Of a DNA stretch of 64,000 nucleotides, positions 16,861-25,100 are shown piece after piece (position 1 is the first letter of the stretch; each line of letters starts with the position of its first letter). The stretch comes from Candidatus Hadersleviella danica (GTDB taxonomy: Bacteria; Chloroflexota; Anaerolineae; Promineifilales; Promineifilaceae): NCBI GenBank assembly GCA_016711405.1, contig JADJSZ010000003.1, positions 124,001 through 188,000 of the forward strand, in the 5' to 3' direction. The notes below the pieces were generated by a model. It saw only the letters and a program-made list of their open reading frames with translations. It made no database searches and was not told where the DNA came from. The translations under genes and the position numbers were made by a program.

Positions 16861-17885
16861 CCGCCATGAGAGGAATAGCAACAGCCATCGCCACAACTGC
16901 TATTGTCCTCTATGTTGGATTGTGGGCGTTTTTTCTTGGGATTTTGTTCTTCGCCTTCGCCTTCCATGCCGTCGCCATCTTCCCAAGTTGCCGCCGCACA
17001 ACTGGCGCAAACGGCCGTGCCCAACCCCAACAACCGTGTGCCGCGCCGCTTGAGTTGGTGGATGAGCAATTGCCGCGCCAAGGCGGGTTGGGCCAAATCG
17101 AGTTGGAAAAAGGCTGTTTTGAGGGCGCGATAGCTGGTTTGGAAGAGGGCTTGGGCCTCGGCCGCCAACGTTTGTTTGTCCGCTTGGGGGTAGCTGGCCG
17201 CCAGTGCATTGAACTGCCCGCCCTGTTGGTCGGCCGCATAATCGGTGTAGCTATCGAGCAGGTACATGATTCGGCCGAAGAGCCGCCCGATTTCTTGCAG
17301 GATGGGGGCGTTGTGCGGCCGTCCGCTGAGAACGGCCGTGTGGGCAAAGGCGGCTCCCACTGCCAACTCCGTCGGCTCGGCGTAAAAGAGGAAGTTTTGC
17401 CCCACGGCCGCCTCGCGGGCGGGTTGATGGGCGACTTGTTGGGTGAGGTGGTGCGTATCAAAGCCGAGCGGCTGACCCATCCCCCGCCCGATTTTTTGCC
17501 ACCGCCGACTGAGCCAGTTGGCCCACGGCCGTAGCCAGCCCCACCAGCCATCCCCATCGGCCACATGGTCGGCGATTTTGGTGGCTCCTGCGGAAAGGGC
17601 GAGGGTGGCGGCGTATTGGGCGGCGGGGGTGGTGGGGGCGATGACGGCCGTGGAAAAGCGCCGCTGGCCGCGCAAAGCGCAGGTGCTGGTTTGCAGGGCA
17701 AGGGGTTCGGCCGCTTGCGCCTCACACAGGACTGAAATTAAGGCGGCATCGTAGTTGGTGCACAGCCGCGCCGCCTGCCCGCCTTGGTCGCGCAAGGCAA
17801 GGCAGACCCCACAAATGTGGTTCATCCATTGGTCGCGTTGCTGTTGGGGGAGGCCGCAACTGGCCCCACGAAGTACGCCGAACAT
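16626..17885 (-). CDS. DUF5685 family protein with extreme Cys/Gly/Asp tail
   Basis: A 419-residue protein. Residues 1-~310 match DUF5685 (MFGVLRGASCG start, HICGVCLALRDQ around 23-34, TNYDAALISVL, then a helical all-alpha body). After a charged linker (about EEQNPKKKRPQSN) the last 91 residues contain 31 Cys, in CDGC, CCCGC and CHCGHGC patterns with His and Asp, clearly a potential metal-binding or cross-linking tail. There is no signal peptide. Family function is unknown. Upstream is a spacer repeat; downstream is the zinc-ribbon gene. The tail arises from short DNA repeats (16626-16860) and is likely to vary in length between strains. Confidence 0.82.
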   Translation of the reverse strand: MFGVLRGASCGLPQQQRDQWMNHICGVCLALRDQGGQAARLCTNYDAALISVLCEAQAAEPLALQTSTCALRGQRRFSTAVIAPTTPAAQYAATLALSAGATKIADHVADGDGWWGWLRPWANWLSRRWQKIGRGMGQPLGFDTHHLTQQVAHQPAREAAVGQNFLFYAEPTELAVGAAFAHTAVLSGRPHNAPILQEIGRLFGRIMYLLDSYTDYAADQQGGQFNALAASYPQADKQTLAAEAQALFQTSYRALKTAFFQLDLAQPALARQLLIHQLKRRGTRLLGLGTAVCASCAAATWEDGDGMEGEGEEQNPKKKRPQSNIEDNSSCGDGCCYSSHGGHYNSGCDGCCHCGHGCGSCRNHDGDGADGCCGCDGCDGCCCGCGGCDSCGGCDGCDGCCCGCDGCCCDGCDGCDCGG

Positions 17886-17887
17886 AG

Positions 17888-17970
17888 GAATTTGGGGATT
17901 GTGGAATGCGGAATGGGGATTGCGGAATGAATTGCTGACCGACTGACTGACTGACCGACTGAAAGACTTT
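17888..17970. repeat. GGAATGCGGAATGGGG and GACTGACC repeat block
   Basis: Two unit families side by side (17897-17930 and 17932-17969), the same pair and order as at 42640-42716 and related to 1-83. Fills the gap before the DUF5685 start. Confidence 0.8.
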
Positions 17971-17974
17971 CAAC

Positions 17975-18214
17975 TCAGCCCTCAGCCCTCAGCACTTCCG
18001 CCAATTGTAAGGCGGTGATGGGGGCGTGTAAAGTGGTTTGGCCGATGGTGACGACGGGGATGGTGTAGCGGTATTTGAGGTAGAGGTCGTGGTCGGCCGT
18101 GATGTCTACCTTGACCAGTTTGTGGGGGTAGAGGGGATGGAGCGAAGCCAAGGTTTCCTCGACGATGTCGCATAGCGAACAGTTGTCTTTGGTGTAGAGG
18201 GTGATTTTTGTCAT
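17975..18214 (-). CDS. Glutaredoxin/thioredoxin-fold protein (DUF836-like)
   Basis: A 79-residue thioredoxin-fold protein with the dithiol active site CSLC (12-15), the conserved cis-Pro segment TIPVV (about 51-55) and a terminal helix. It could reduce disulfides or protein-thiol adducts; close relatives are often small glutaredoxin-like proteins of unknown partner. Complete at family length. Confidence 0.85.
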   Translation of the reverse strand: MTKITLYTKDNCSLCDIVEETLASLHPLYPHKLVKVDITADHDLYLKYRYTIPVVTIGQTTLHAPITALQLAEVLRAEG

Positions 18215-18230
18215 TTGTCATTGGGCAGGG

Positions 18231-18288
18231 GACGTGGGACTAGGGACTGGGGTGGTGCACAAACGTCCCAAGTCCCTAGTCCCCAGTC
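18231..18288. repeat. Inverted repeat GGGACTAGGGACT
   Basis: Perfect 13-base arms at 18236-18248 and 18271-18283 (GGGACTAGGGACT and its complement), in a gap of 117 bases between two minus-strand genes. Confidence 0.8.
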
Positions 18289-18331
18289 AAAATTTGTAAA
18301 GAGGCTTTTGCGCGAGCCGTAAACCATGTCG

Positions 18332-19447
18332 TCATTTGTGATTGGCCGATAGCACTTCCTCGTACACGGTTTGCACCCGTGCCACCATGTGCGGCACTGT
18401 CAGTTCGGCGAGGAGGCGGGCACGGCCGCTTAATCCCATCGCCCGCCGCAAAGCCGCATCATCCGCCAAACGGCCGAGCGCGTGCGCCAACGCCATTGGC
18501 TCTTGCGGCGGAACCACAAACCCCGACACCCCATCTTGCACCAAAAACGACGTGCCCGTGCTGAGTTCGGTGGTGACACAGGGCAAGCCCGAGGCCATCG
18601 CCTCGAGAAGCACCAGCCCATAGGCTTCGGCGCGGGAGTTAGAAGGCAGGCAGAAAATATCGGCCGAGGCGTACAGGCGGGGCAAATCTTCGGCCGAGAC
18701 ATTGCCGATAAAGCGCACCCGCTCCCCAAGGCCGAGAGCGGCCGTTTGCGCCTCCCACTGTGGCCGTTCGGGGCCATCGCCGCCAATAATCAGTTCACAC
18801 TGGGGCAAGTGGGGCAGGGCGGCGATGAGCGTATCCACCCCTTTGTAGTACCTGTGCCGCCCCATGAAGAGGATGCGCACCCGCTCCCCCTTCGCCCAAA
18901 GCGGCGCGGCATTGAGGAAGGGCGCGGGGTCTATGCCGAGGGGCACGGCCGTGCATTTATCAGCCAACGGTTGTAAATAGGGGGAAGATGGGATGTATTG
19001 GGGACTGCTGGTGAGGATGCGGCTGGCGTGGCGCAGGGCGCGGAGGAGCCACGGCCGATAAAAGCGCAAAATCCCTTGCTGTTTGACCACGTCGCTTTGG
19101 TAGGAGATGATGTACGGCCGTTTGCCCCGCGCCAGCCAATTGACCAGCAGTTGGCTCATTTCCCCCACGGGGTAGGGGAATTGCAAGTGGGTGATGTCGG
19201 GCTGGAGCCGCCCCAACTGCCACGGCAAACTCAAACTCAGGGGGGTGGAGGCGACCGTGGCCAAGCGCCCCGCCCGAATGACGTGCACGCCGTTGATGGT
19301 TTGGCGGGCGGGTTCGCGGGCGGGGTTGGTGACGAGGACGGTGACATGGTGGCCAGCGGCCGTTTGCGCTTCGGCCAAGGCTTGGATGTGCCCTTCGATG
19401 CCCCCAAAGATGGGGTGGTAATCTTTGTAGACGTGGAGAATGTTCAC
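18332..19447 (-). CDS. GT4-family glycosyltransferase
   Basis: A retaining GT-B glycosyltransferase of about 371 residues from GTG 19447. Seen: N-terminal ILHVYKDYHPIFGGIEGHI with the loop Gly-Gly, YISYQSDVV in the first Rossmann fold, then ILFMGRHRYYKGVDTLI, GGDGPER and the EX7E motif EAYGLVLLE with GLPCV. Donor is probably a nucleotide sugar and acceptor a lipid or glycan; the product is unknown. An ATG at 19582 would overlap the previous gene and add residues unlike the family, so the GTG 11 bases after that stop was chosen. Confidence 0.9.
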   Translation of the reverse strand: MNILHVYKDYHPIFGGIEGHIQALAEAQTAAGHHVTVLVTNPAREPARQTINGVHVIRAGRLATVASTPLSLSLPWQLGRLQPDITHLQFPYPVGEMSQLLVNWLARGKRPYIISYQSDVVKQQGILRFYRPWLLRALRHASRILTSSPQYIPSSPYLQPLADKCTAVPLGIDPAPFLNAAPLWAKGERVRILFMGRHRYYKGVDTLIAALPHLPQCELIIGGDGPERPQWEAQTAALGLGERVRFIGNVSAEDLPRLYASADIFCLPSNSRAEAYGLVLLEAMASGLPCVTTELSTGTSFLVQDGVSGFVVPPQEPMALAHALGRLADDAALRRAMGLSGRARLLAELTVPHMVARVQTVYEEVLSANHK

Positions 19448-19458
19448 GATTTTGGCTT

Positions 19459-20241
19459 TTAGGCGGGGGATTTTAGGGAATTCTTTGTGATTTCCCGTTG
19501 TAAATCGTAGGCGTTGTCGAGGTATTGGTATAGCTCCACTTCCACGGCCGTGCGATATTGTTGATTGATGGGAATGCGCCACATTCGCGACATGGTCGGG
19601 CTAACCAATAAAAGCTCGTTTTCTTGTTTGGGGATGGGGTTCCACACCCAAAAACCTAAATTCTCCCAGCGCACAAACTCGCCCCGTACATTCACCCCAT
19701 CTTCGCCCATAATCAGGTTCCAGCGGGAGTGTTCGCTCCAAAAAACCAAACTCAATGCGAGAAGAGCCACTAAAGACGCAAGACCAGTCGTCAATTCATA
19801 GTCCGTCTCATATGCCCACTCACTGAGCAGATAATCGAGAACGACAAATAACAATATCCCCCCCCAAATTTTTAAATCACTAAATCCCAAATCAAGGCGC
19901 GGGCCATGCGCTCGCACCGTCATAGGGGATGGCTGTTGGCGAGGGTAGGGCATGAGATGGTGATAGGCCCAATAAAAAACAAAGCCCCAGCTATAAACCA
20001 GAAACAACAGGGCTTTGCCATGTAGTGGATCAGAGATTTTGAGCCAGTTATGGAGGTGGGTTTGTAAGACACTCATCCCAATGACAAAATAGATGAACAA
20101 ACCGAGGTTGGCGGTGCGATTGTGCCAAAAGTAGGCGTTAGCCAGATTAGGGCCAAGATAGGGTAAGGTATGTTGGTACTGTTTGCGCCAGCGATACCAT
20201 ATCCAAAAACCAAAGAGGGAAATAAAAATGAAGGGAATCAT
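19459..20241 (-). CDS. Conserved membrane protein of unknown function (paralogue 2)
   Basis: A 260-residue protein with about five hydrophobic segments and a cytosolic C-terminal domain (IMGEDGVNVRGEFVRWENLGFWVWNP...PTMSRMWRIPINQQYRTAVEVEL) resembling a YcxB-like or PH-like fold. It is a clear paralogue of the gene just upstream (same IGEDGVN, W-NPIP, PTMSR.WRIP blocks). Its ATG overlaps the upstream stop by four bases (ATGA), so the two are translationally coupled. Confidence 0.75.
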   Translation of the reverse strand: MIPFIFISLFGFWIWYRWRKQYQHTLPYLGPNLANAYFWHNRTANLGLFIYFVIGMSVLQTHLHNWLKISDPLHGKALLFLVYSWGFVFYWAYHHLMPYPRQQPSPMTVRAHGPRLDLGFSDLKIWGGILLFVVLDYLLSEWAYETDYELTTGLASLVALLALSLVFWSEHSRWNLIMGEDGVNVRGEFVRWENLGFWVWNPIPKQENELLLVSPTMSRMWRIPINQQYRTAVEVELYQYLDNAYDLQREITKNSLKSPA

Positions 20242-20618
20242 TCGTTCTCCAAATGAGGGAGATGGGGTCGGCCGAGGCGTTGCTCGAGAGCATCTTCAAC
20301 GGCCGTGCGGTACTGAACACCCAGAGGGATGCGCCACAAGCGCGACATCGTGGGGTTCACCAGCAAAAGTTCATCTTGTTGTTCGGGAATGGGGTTCCAC
20401 AGCCAATGCCCAAAACGCTCCCATGCCATAAAACGGCCGTTGATATTCACCCCATCCTCCCCTATCACCAATTGCCACGGCGAGGCTTCAATAGAAACCA
20501 GCAAACTCACGCTCAAAGCCAAGAGCAAGCGGCTCAGCAAGGAATAGGAGTCACTCACGATGAGGGATATATTGCGAATAAACACATAATAGAAAGGAAA
20601 GGTGAGAAAGCACCCCAA
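20238..20618 (-). CDS. Membrane protein paralogue 1, 3' part after frameshift
   Basis: C-terminal part of the gene starting at 21064: last membrane segment and the IGEDGVNINGRFMAWERFGHWLWNPIPEQ domain shared with the downstream paralogue. The frame crossing is in a T6G4 run near 20610; one added base joins the parts into about 275 residues. Confidence 0.72.
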   Translation of the reverse strand: MGCFLTFPFYYVFIRNISLIVSDSYSLLSRLLLALSVSLLVSIEASPWQLVIGEDGVNINGRFMAWERFGHWLWNPIPEQQDELLLVNPTMSRLWRIPLGVQYRTAVEDALEQRLGRPHLPHLENE

Positions 20619-21064
20619 AAAAGCGCCACCAGAATATTTGCCGTTTGCGAGCTTTCCTCAGCCTGATCTGTTTCAGTATCGAAGTCACTGGTCGAAAAGC
20701 CAGTTGCACGTACAACAGGGTTTGTGGGCAGTTGGCGTGGGTAAGGGGCAAATTTGTAGTATGCCCAATAGCTCATAAAAGAGACGCTATACAAAAGCAG
20801 GACATATCGCAACTGCTCTTCCCCCTCTGGCATCCCAAGTGATTCGGCCGTCAATAATCTAATCAAAGGGATAAAAGCCACAACGTATGTAAAAAAAGAT
20901 ACGTCAGTGAGCCGGCTATGCCATAAGTAAGCCCTGGCAAGGTCTCGGCCGAGATAGGGCAACGCCTCGCGGTAAGGGTGCAAGAACATTTGCCATACTA
21001 TCCATCCCGCGAAGAGACAGAGAACAATTAAAAAAGCCCAGCCAAATAAATCGCCTGTGGTCAT
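20555..21064 (-). CDS. Membrane protein paralogue 1, 5' part
   Basis: Begins at ATG 21064 (MTTGDLFGWAFLIV). It contains four hydrophobic segments, the conserved HPYREALPYLGRDLARAYLWHSRLTD block and the YWAYYKFAPYPRQLP motif seen in the downstream paralogue. After LVALFWG the frame is lost in the T6G4 run; the reading beyond (AFSPFLSIMCLF...) is spurious. In-frame codons upstream of 21064 overlap the ABM gene and are not needed. Confidence 0.72.
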   Translation of the reverse strand: MTTGDLFGWAFLIVLCLFAGWIVWQMFLHPYREALPYLGRDLARAYLWHSRLTDVSFFTYVVAFIPLIRLLTAESLGMPEGEEQLRYVLLLYSVSFMSYWAYYKFAPYPRQLPTNPVVRATGFSTSDFDTETDQAEESSQTANILVALFWGAFSPFLSIMCLFAIYPSS

Positions 21065-21098
21065 CTTGTTTGGCTCTATTTTGCCTACCCACCACGGG

Positions 21099-21389
21099 CT
21101 ACAAAACTGTTTCGTAATGTTCCACCGTCGGGAACGGGTCGTAAAAGTGGTGGAGCAAGCGGCGCCACTCTTGGTATTGGGGCGATTGGCGGAAGCCAAT
21201 GGTGTGCGCTTCTAAACTCTCCCACTGGACGAGGAGCAGGTATTGGTGGCTGTTTTCGAGGCAACGCTGGAGTTGGTGGCCGTGATACCCCTCGATTTGG
21301 GCAATATATTGCTGGGCAATGGCAAAAGCGGCCTCAAAATCGGCCGTTTGCCCCTCCCGCACGTTCAGTGTCGCAACTTCAAGAATCAT
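21099..21389 (-). CDS. Antibiotic biosynthesis monooxygenase (ABM) domain protein
   Basis: A 96-residue ferredoxin-like dimeric fold protein: MILEVATLNVREGQTADFEAAF start, HQLQRCLENSHQYLLLVQWES centre and a typical C-terminal helix. The family includes cofactor-free monooxygenases and heme-degrading enzymes; the specific reaction cannot be assigned. It precedes the membrane protein pair by 34 bases. Confidence 0.87.
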   Translation of the reverse strand: MILEVATLNVREGQTADFEAAFAIAQQYIAQIEGYHGHQLQRCLENSHQYLLLVQWESLEAHTIGFRQSPQYQEWRRLLHHFYDPFPTVEHYETVL

Positions 21390-21399
21390 AGGAAGTGGT

Positions 21400-21475
21400 A
21401 AGTGCTGAGTGCTGAGTGCTGAGTTAACAGTATCGCTTACAGCTTACGGCTTATGGCTTACGGCTTACGACTAAC
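21400..21475. repeat. GTGCTGAGTGCTGA and GCTTACGGCTTA repeats
   Basis: Three AGTGCTG units (21402-21424) followed by five GCTTACGG-like units (21434-21472). Fills the gap between the ABM and phosphoribosyltransferase genes. AAGCCATAAGCC at 35039-35064 belongs to the second family. Confidence 0.8.
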
Positions 21476-21477
21476 GG

Positions 21478-22026
21478 CTAATCCAAAAACACAGGCAAAT
21501 TGCGCAAAGCGATGATGTTTGACCAATCCGCATCTCCCTCGGTAAACACGGCCGCAATCGCCACCGTCTTCCCTTCGGCCGTCACAATCACATTCTCCAT
21601 GCCCAGCAACGTACTGCCCGTACTAATCACATCATCCACAATCACCACCCGCTTGCCGCGAATATATTGCTGGTCTTTCTCATCCAAATAAAGCGTTTGC
21701 TTATGTCCCGTGGTGATGGACTCCGTCTCCGCGCTAATCGCCTCGCCCATATAGCTCTTATATCCCTTGCGAAGCACCACATAGGGCAAGCCCATCAGGG
21801 CGCTCATCTCGTAGATGAGCGGGATGCTCTTGGCCTCGGCCGTGACCAACACATCCGCCTCGATGTGAGCCAATTTCTCGGCCAACACGGCCGCCGCCCC
21901 CTTCACCACATGGGTATCCCCCAACATATTAAAGATGGCAATCCGCACCCCCGGCGCCACCTCAAACAACGGCAAATGGCGAGTCAGCCCCGCAACTTCA
22001 ACAGTGTAAGTCTCACGTTCACTCAT
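21478..22026 (-). CDS. Phosphoribosyltransferase (adenine PRTase-like)
   Basis: A type I phosphoribosyltransferase, 182 residues, with the PRPP-binding motif VVIVDDVISTGST (about 127-139) and the upstream VLVTAEAKSIPLIYEMS and LRKGYKSYMG loops as in adenine/xanthine PRTases. It would join a purine base to PRPP for salvage. The flanking segment GEADWSN-like C-terminus is shared with apt/xpt-like proteins, but base specificity cannot be decided. Confidence 0.87.
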   Translation of the reverse strand: MSERETYTVEVAGLTRHLPLFEVAPGVRIAIFNMLGDTHVVKGAAAVLAEKLAHIEADVLVTAEAKSIPLIYEMSALMGLPYVVLRKGYKSYMGEAISAETESITTGHKQTLYLDEKDQQYIRGKRVVIVDDVISTGSTLLGMENVIVTAEGKTVAIAAVFTEGDADWSNIIALRNLPVFLD

Positions 22027-22118
22027 GGGTAGTCTCTCAGTCTTTCAGTCGGTCAGTCTTTCAGTCGGTCAGTCCGTCAGCAATCCCTCTTCTCTCTTCT
22101 CCTCTTTCTCTCTTCTCC
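22027..22118. repeat. GACTGAAAGACTGACC units plus CTTCTCTC tract
   Basis: Units of CAGTCTTTCAGTCGGT (22030-22080) then a polypyrimidine run of TCTTCTCC-like units (22085-22118) fill the gap between two minus-strand genes. Confidence 0.8.
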
Positions 22119-22121
22119 CTT

Positions 22122-25100
22122 CTAATCCCAATCTTCTAAGCGATGGCTAAACCCCTTGGTCAGTGCCCGCACACTTTCCAGCCGCCGCTCTAGCGCAATG
22201 CCCAGCGCGGTCAGCGAACCGCCCAACAGGAGCAGGACAAAGGCGTTCAGGTTGAGCAGTGGCTCCAAAATTTGGCTGATGATGGCCAGTAGAACGGCCG
22301 CGACCCCCGCATACAAATGCCGCCGCATCCGCCGCGCACTGCCCAGCCAGACCAGCACCAACCCTTCCCCAATCATCAAGAGGGCGTAGAGGCCGCCCCA
22401 CACCCCAAACGCCTGCCAAAAAACAGAGCCGAGCAACAGCACAAAGCCCGCGTAATCTATCAGCACGGCCAAGGTGCGGAAGCCATAGCGCCACTCGACC
22501 CAGCCCACGGCCAGCAAATAAGCACTGGCGGGCAAGGCGTACAGTTGCACCTCATCTTGCCGCTGGATAACAGCCAGCCAAACGCTCCACGACACGAGCA
22601 GGAGGAGCAAGGCCACATGGGCAAGGCGCGGCCGTTGTTCGGCCACAGCCACGGCCAGATAGAGCAACCCAATCAGGGCCAAATTCAGCACCAACATCTC
22701 CGCACTGGTGCGCGAGCCATCCAACACGGCCAACGTCGCCGCCAAGGCGATGAGCGACAGCCCCCAACTGCCCGTTTGCAACGGCCGCGCCCATGCCGCC
22801 ACCCGCGCTGGCCAATGAACCAGCTTGCGGCCGAGGTAGCTCAGGCCATAGCCCACCACGCCAGTGGCTACTGTCCAAAAGGTGGTGGCGATGGCCTCGG
22901 CCGTGAACGGCCAATTGCCATACCCCACCCAGCGCCACAAAGCCATCAACCCCAGCAGTTGGGTGGCGTACATGAGCAGTGGCCAGCCCCACATCGTCGC
23001 CAACAGCCCCACCGTCAGGGCATGAACAAGGGTCATGCCGCCGTGCCAGTTCCCATCAAAGGGGAGTGTAGACAACGCCTCCCACAAGAAAATATCCCCC
23101 GCCACGAGCAGGTATAACATGCGCGACCAGCCCCCGAAATGGGAGCGCCAACGGCCGTCTTCGTCCTGCTGGAACGGCGCACCCTCCTGCAAGGCGTATT
23201 CGATGAGTAGCCCAAAAGCGGCCGTGGCCAGCGTGACAAAAGCCAGCACAAAGCCAAACGGCTCCACCTCGGCAGGCCAACCGAGCCAGATGAAGAAGGC
23301 CACGGCCGCCCATTGCACCCACATGCCTGCCAGCAACAGATAAAAACGCCACTTGAAGCGGTACATGCTCCACACCCACACGGCCGCGCCCCCCGCCAAC
23401 ACCCACACCATCCGCCCCACCTCTTCGCCGACCAAAGTGAGGAAGACAGACCCGACCACGCCGCACAAGCCAGCGGCATAAAAGGGGAAGGCCCACCAGC
23501 GGGTGGCCATCTCAAACGCGGCCACAGGCCATTGCAACGGATTGCCCCGTGGGAAGGGTGGTGGCGTTGGCTCTTGCCAGCCCCAGTTGTCTTCCAGCCA
23601 GCGGCCGATGGCCAAATAGCCCACCACGGCCGCCATGAACAGCAAGCCCCAATTTTCGATGGGTATATTCAGCCAATTAAAGGCGGTGAGGAGGGCGAGA
23701 CCCACCAAAGCGGTGGTGGTGTTGAGCCAACCCGCACGGTCGTGGACGGCCGTGGCCAACCCATAAAACAGTGCCCCAAAAAGCCACGCCAGCACCGCTA
23801 TCCACACCTGAAACACCACTTGATCACTGAGCAACGTGCCGAACAAGCCAAACCACAACGCCCCATGCGCCAACAAATAGAGTGGGGGCGGGTAATCTTC
23901 GTCCCAGCGTTGCAAGAAACGGCCGAGATAAAGCGCGGGAATGGCAATGGTCAGCAAGGCCAGCCCTGCGGCAAATTCCCCATCGCGGGGCCAGACAGCT
24001 TGGGCGATGGCCAGTGTGGCCAGAAAGGCGACAAAGCTGGCCGCATAGACCATGCGACTGCGCCCCAGCCCGTAGCGGCGGTCTATGCCTGCGGCCGTGG
24101 CGTAAAACAGGGTCAGCAGGACGAGGGTGACGGCCGCCGCGACCTTGTTGAAGGAGGAATTCATCGCCACGACCAAGCCGAAAAGGGCGATGATGTGTGC
24201 GCCCCACAGGGGAGGGAGGAGGAATGGGGATTGCGGAATGGGGATTGCGGATTGCCAATCTCCTCTGCTCCTCCGCTCCTCTGCTCCTCTGCCTCCCTTC
24301 TGCTCTCCCAAAGCCACGGCCACGGCCGCCAGCACAAACGCCCACACCACCCACGCCACGCCAAACCACGGGTCTAGCTCCCAACGCAAGTAGTCGGAGG
24401 CGAGTGCCCAGCGGTCAAACAGCACATCTACGGCCAAACTGTAGGCGATGGTGCTGACCAGCGTGGCCGCCCATGCCCAGCGTATTTGCCTAAACCAGTA
24501 GGCGGAGCAAACATAGAGGGCGGTAACGGTGGCGAGGCTGGCGATAGACCAGAGTTGGCGGGATAGACCGCCATCAAGCAAGACCAAGTTGCGCCCCAGT
24601 GCGCCCAAAATGGCCAGAAACGAGACACCCCAGCCACCCCACAACAACGGCCGTCGCATGAGCCGCCATGCGCGGCGGGCGAGGCGAGGCCAGTTGGTGG
24701 GCGCTTTGCTGTTGGAGCGACGGATGGCGGCGGCGTGGAGCAACCGCTCACTCCCGACGTAGGCGAAGGCGAGCAAAGCCGCCAGCCATGCTGAACGGCC
24801 GCTCCCTTGGCTGTACACCTTCAGGAACAGCCCACCCGCCAAGACAAAAAGCCACACGGCCGCGTGTCCCCAGTGTTGCTGGCCACTAAGCCATGTATAG
24901 ATGAGGGCGTTGGCCGAAAGCAAGCCAACCACGGCCGCCAACCAGACAAAATCGTACTCGCTTGCCCAATAGATGTTTGCCTGAACCAACACGCTGAGGA
25001 GAATGCCGCCGCCCATGAGCAGGTTCGGCCAGTAGAGGGGGTGGAGCCATGTGTGGTCGGTTTTGCGCCACCCTTCGGCCAGCCCGCCAGCGGCCGTGAT

